Shown: positions 4,373-5,843 of the stretch, in pieces | Layout of the letters: each line of letters begins with the position of its first letter | Position numbering within the stretch: the first letter of the stretch is position 1 | Assembly: GCA_012799425.1 (NCBI GenBank) | Contig: JAAZLF010000021.1 | Location: forward strand, 1 to 5,843 | Source of the DNA: Actinomycetales bacterium | GTDB taxonomy: Bacteria; Actinomycetota; Actinomycetes; Actinomycetales; Dermabacteraceae | Reading direction: 5' to 3' | Length of the DNA: 5,843 nucleotides | Position numbers and translations under genes: made by a program | Notes under the pieces: model-generated | Databases searched by the model: none | The model's input: the letters and a program-made list of their open reading frames with translations, nothing else | Told to the model about the DNA's origin: nothing

Positions 4373-4771
4373 GTGGCGAACCTCGTCTACTTCTCCTCGG
4401 TGTCCGGCAATACCAAGCGCTTCGTCGAGAAGCTCGGGATGCCGGCTCGCCGAATCCCTCTCTACCCGAAGGATGAGCCCCTCGTCGTCGATGAGGATTT
4501 CGTCCTGCTGACTCCGACCTATGGCGGGGGCAACGGCCGCGGTGCCGTCCCCAAGCAGGTCATCAAGTTCCTCAACGACGAACGCAATCGGAAGCACATC
4601 CGCGGCGTGATCGGTGCGGGGAACACCAACTTCGGGGAGGCCTACTGCTTGGCCGGCGACATCATCGCCCGCAAGTGCGAGGTCCCCCATATGTACAAGT
4701 TCGAACTGTTCGGCACTCCGCGCGATGTGACGCGGGTCCACGACGGATTGGAAGAGTTTTGGCGACACTGA
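4373..4771 (+). CDS. nrdI: NrdI, flavodoxin-like cofactor-assembly protein
   Basis: The 132-residue protein is NrdI, an FMN flavoprotein that supplies the oxidant for building the Mn(III)2-tyrosyl radical cofactor in NrdF. It shows the flavodoxin-like phosphate loop [12 protein letters not shown] (6-17), the [10 protein letters not shown] stretch in the middle, and the NrdI signature [17 protein letters not shown] near residues 80-97. Length is normal. The GTG at 4373 is chosen because the protein begins VANLVYFSS as homologues do; the ribosome site is weak (GGGGG, 7 nt upstream), so it may be translated partly by coupling from nrdH. The stop overlaps the region where nrdE starts. Codon use is a little looser than in nrdH and nrdE: about 21 of 132 codons end in A or T, against 3 of 84 and 13 of 278. 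Confidence 0.95.
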   Translation: MANLVYFSSVSGNTKRFVEKLGMPARRIPLYPKDEPLVVDEDFVLLTPTYGGGNGRGAVPKQVIKFLNDERNRKHIRGVIGAGNTNFGEAYCLAGDIIARKCEVPHMYKFELFGTPRDVTRVHDGLEEFWRH

Positions 4772-4776
4772 CCGAG

Positions 4777-5843
4777 ATGCCCCCGGTCGAGCACAACAGG
4801 CGGCTCGACTACCACGCGCTGAACGCGATGCTGAACCTGTACGGACCGGACGGGAAGATCCAGTTCGACAAGGATCGCGAGGCGGCACGGGAGTACTTCC
4901 TGCAGCACGTGAACCCCAACACGGTGTTCTTCCACTCGCTGCGCGAGAAGATGGACTACCTGGTCGAGAACAAGTACTACGAGCCGCAGGTGCTCGAGCA
5001 GTACGACTTCTCGTTCATCGAGTCCCTCTCCGAGCAGGCCTATGCGAAGAAGTTCCGCTTCCCGACGTTCCTGGGCGCCTTCAAGTACTACACCTCGTAC
5101 ACCCTGAAGACGTTCGACGGCGAGCGGTACCTCGAGCGCTTCGAGGATCGCGTGGTCATGGTCGCTCTGGCGCTCGCGCGCGGCGACGAGCTGCTGGCCC
5201 GGAACCTGGTCGACGAGATCCTCGACGGCCGCTTCCAGCCGGCCACCCCCACCTTCCTCAACGCCGGCAAGGCGCAGCGCGGCGAGCTCGTCTCCTGCTT
5301 CCTGCTGCGCGTCGAGGACAACATGGAGTCCATCGGCCGCTCGATCAACTCCGCGCTGCAGCTGTCCAAGCGCGGCGGCGGCGTGGCCCTGCTGCTGTCG
5401 AACCTGCGCGAGTACGGTGCGCCGATCAAGCACATCGAGAACCAGTCCAGCGGTGTCATCCCCGTGATGAAGCTGCTTGAGGACTCCTTCTCCTACGCCA
5501 ACCAGCTCGGGGCTCGTCAGGGCGCCGGTGCGGTGTACCTCAACGCCCACCACCCGGACATCCTGCGGTTCCTCGACACCAAGCGCGAGAACGCTGACGA
5601 GAAGATCCGCATTAAAACCCTCTCGCTCGGTGTCGTCGTGCCTGACATCACGTTTGAACTCGCCAAAAAGGGCGAAGACATGTATCTCTTCTCGCCCTAC
5701 GACGTTGAACGCGTCTACGGGGTGCCGTTCGGTGACATTTCAGTCAGCGAAAAGTACTACGAGATGGTCAACGACTCACGCATCAAAAAGCGGAAGATCA
5801 ACGCGCGTCAGTTCTTCCAAACGATCGCAGAGATCCAGTTCGA
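4777..5843 (+). CDS. nrdE: NrdE, class Ib ribonucleoside-diphosphate reductase catalytic subunit (5' part)
   Basis: This is the large subunit that reduces ribonucleoside diphosphates to deoxyribonucleotides, working with NrdF. About half of the roughly 700-residue protein is present; the gene runs off the right edge. Class Ib hallmarks are clear: [35 protein letters not shown], then [13 protein letters not shown] and LVSC174FLLR with the first redox cysteine, [39 protein letters not shown] and [14 protein letters not shown]. The thiyl-radical cysteine and C-terminal CxxC lie outside. ATG 4777 is the default start, 5 bp after nrdI. A TTG at 4759, overlapping nrdI and preceded by GGAAGAG, would add six residues (MATLTE) and is a real alternative, because the ATG has no clear ribosome site. 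From position 5611 (after R278) codon usage changes sharply. Confidence 0.95.
   Translation, partial: MPPVEHNRRLDYHALNAMLNLYGPDGKIQFDKDREAAREYFLQHVNPNTVFFHSLREKMDYLVENKYYEPQVLEQYDFSFIESLSEQAYAKKFRFPTFLGAFKYYTSYTLKTFDGERYLERFEDRVVMVALALARGDELLARNLVDEILDGRFQPATPTFLNAGKAQRGELVSCFLLRVEDNMESIGRSINSALQLSKRGGGVALLLSNLREYGAPIKHIENQSSGVIPVMKLLEDSFSYANQLGARQGAGAVYLNAHHPDILRFLDTKRENADEKIRIKTLSLGVVVPDITFELAKKGEDMYLFSPYDVERVYGVPFGDISVSEKYYEMVNDSRIKKRKINARQFFQTIAEIQF

Overview
The window suggests a high-GC Gram-positive bacterium (Actinomycetota). Almost every codon in the genes ends in G or C, GTG and TTG starts are used beside ATG, and the nrdH-nrdI-nrdE order of class Ib ribonucleotide reductase is typical of the group. 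The protein sequences feel closest to Brachybacterium/Dermabacteraceae, but that is an impression and not a search result.

Layout, left to right. Positions 1-269 hold the 3' end of a haem catalase gene on the + strand, followed at once by a strong hairpin terminator (281-318). Two genes then lie on the - strand: a single-domain universal stress protein (396-779) and a 1-acylglycerol-3-phosphate acyltransferase of the PlsC family (890-1552). A 258-bp divergent promoter region (1553-1810) with two near-perfect small palindromes separates plsC from a + strand Gfo/Idh/MocA-type oxidoreductase (1811-3307). This oxidoreductase has an unusual acidic, repeat-rich C-terminal tail and lacks the usual catalytic lysine motif. 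It ends at a second strong terminator (3351-3382) whose left arm is tandemly duplicated.

A gene-free stretch of about 715 bp (3383-4097) comes next. It is not empty. It holds an array of 44-bp tandem repeats (3527-3676), several DnaA-box-like 9-mers (3720-3860), a pair of NrdR-box-like operators 32 bp apart (3873-3920), and a leader of about 177 nt with a C(UUCG)G hairpin just before the nrdH ribosome binding site.

The last part is the class Ib ribonucleotide reductase operon: nrdH (glutaredoxin-like electron donor, TTG start), nrdI (flavodoxin-like activator of the Mn/Fe radical cofactor) and the 5' part of nrdE (catalytic subunit, running off the window; nrdF is presumably downstream). NrdH re-reduces NrdE, and NrdI serves NrdF cofactor assembly. 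Together they make dNTPs from NDPs. The upstream sites suggest control by the repressor NrdR and perhaps by the initiator DnaA, which would couple dNTP supply to replication.

The most striking anomaly is inside nrdE. From about position 5611 the codon usage changes abruptly: A/T-ending codons rise from 13 of 278 to 20 of 77, and GAA and AAA appear where none were used before, while the protein stays in frame and conserved. This points either to a recombinant (mosaic) nrdE or to an assembly join between two related organisms. I did not find a wholly new system in the window. The best candidates for something undescribed are the repeat/operator region before nrdH, the odd oxidoreductase and the nrdE mosaic.
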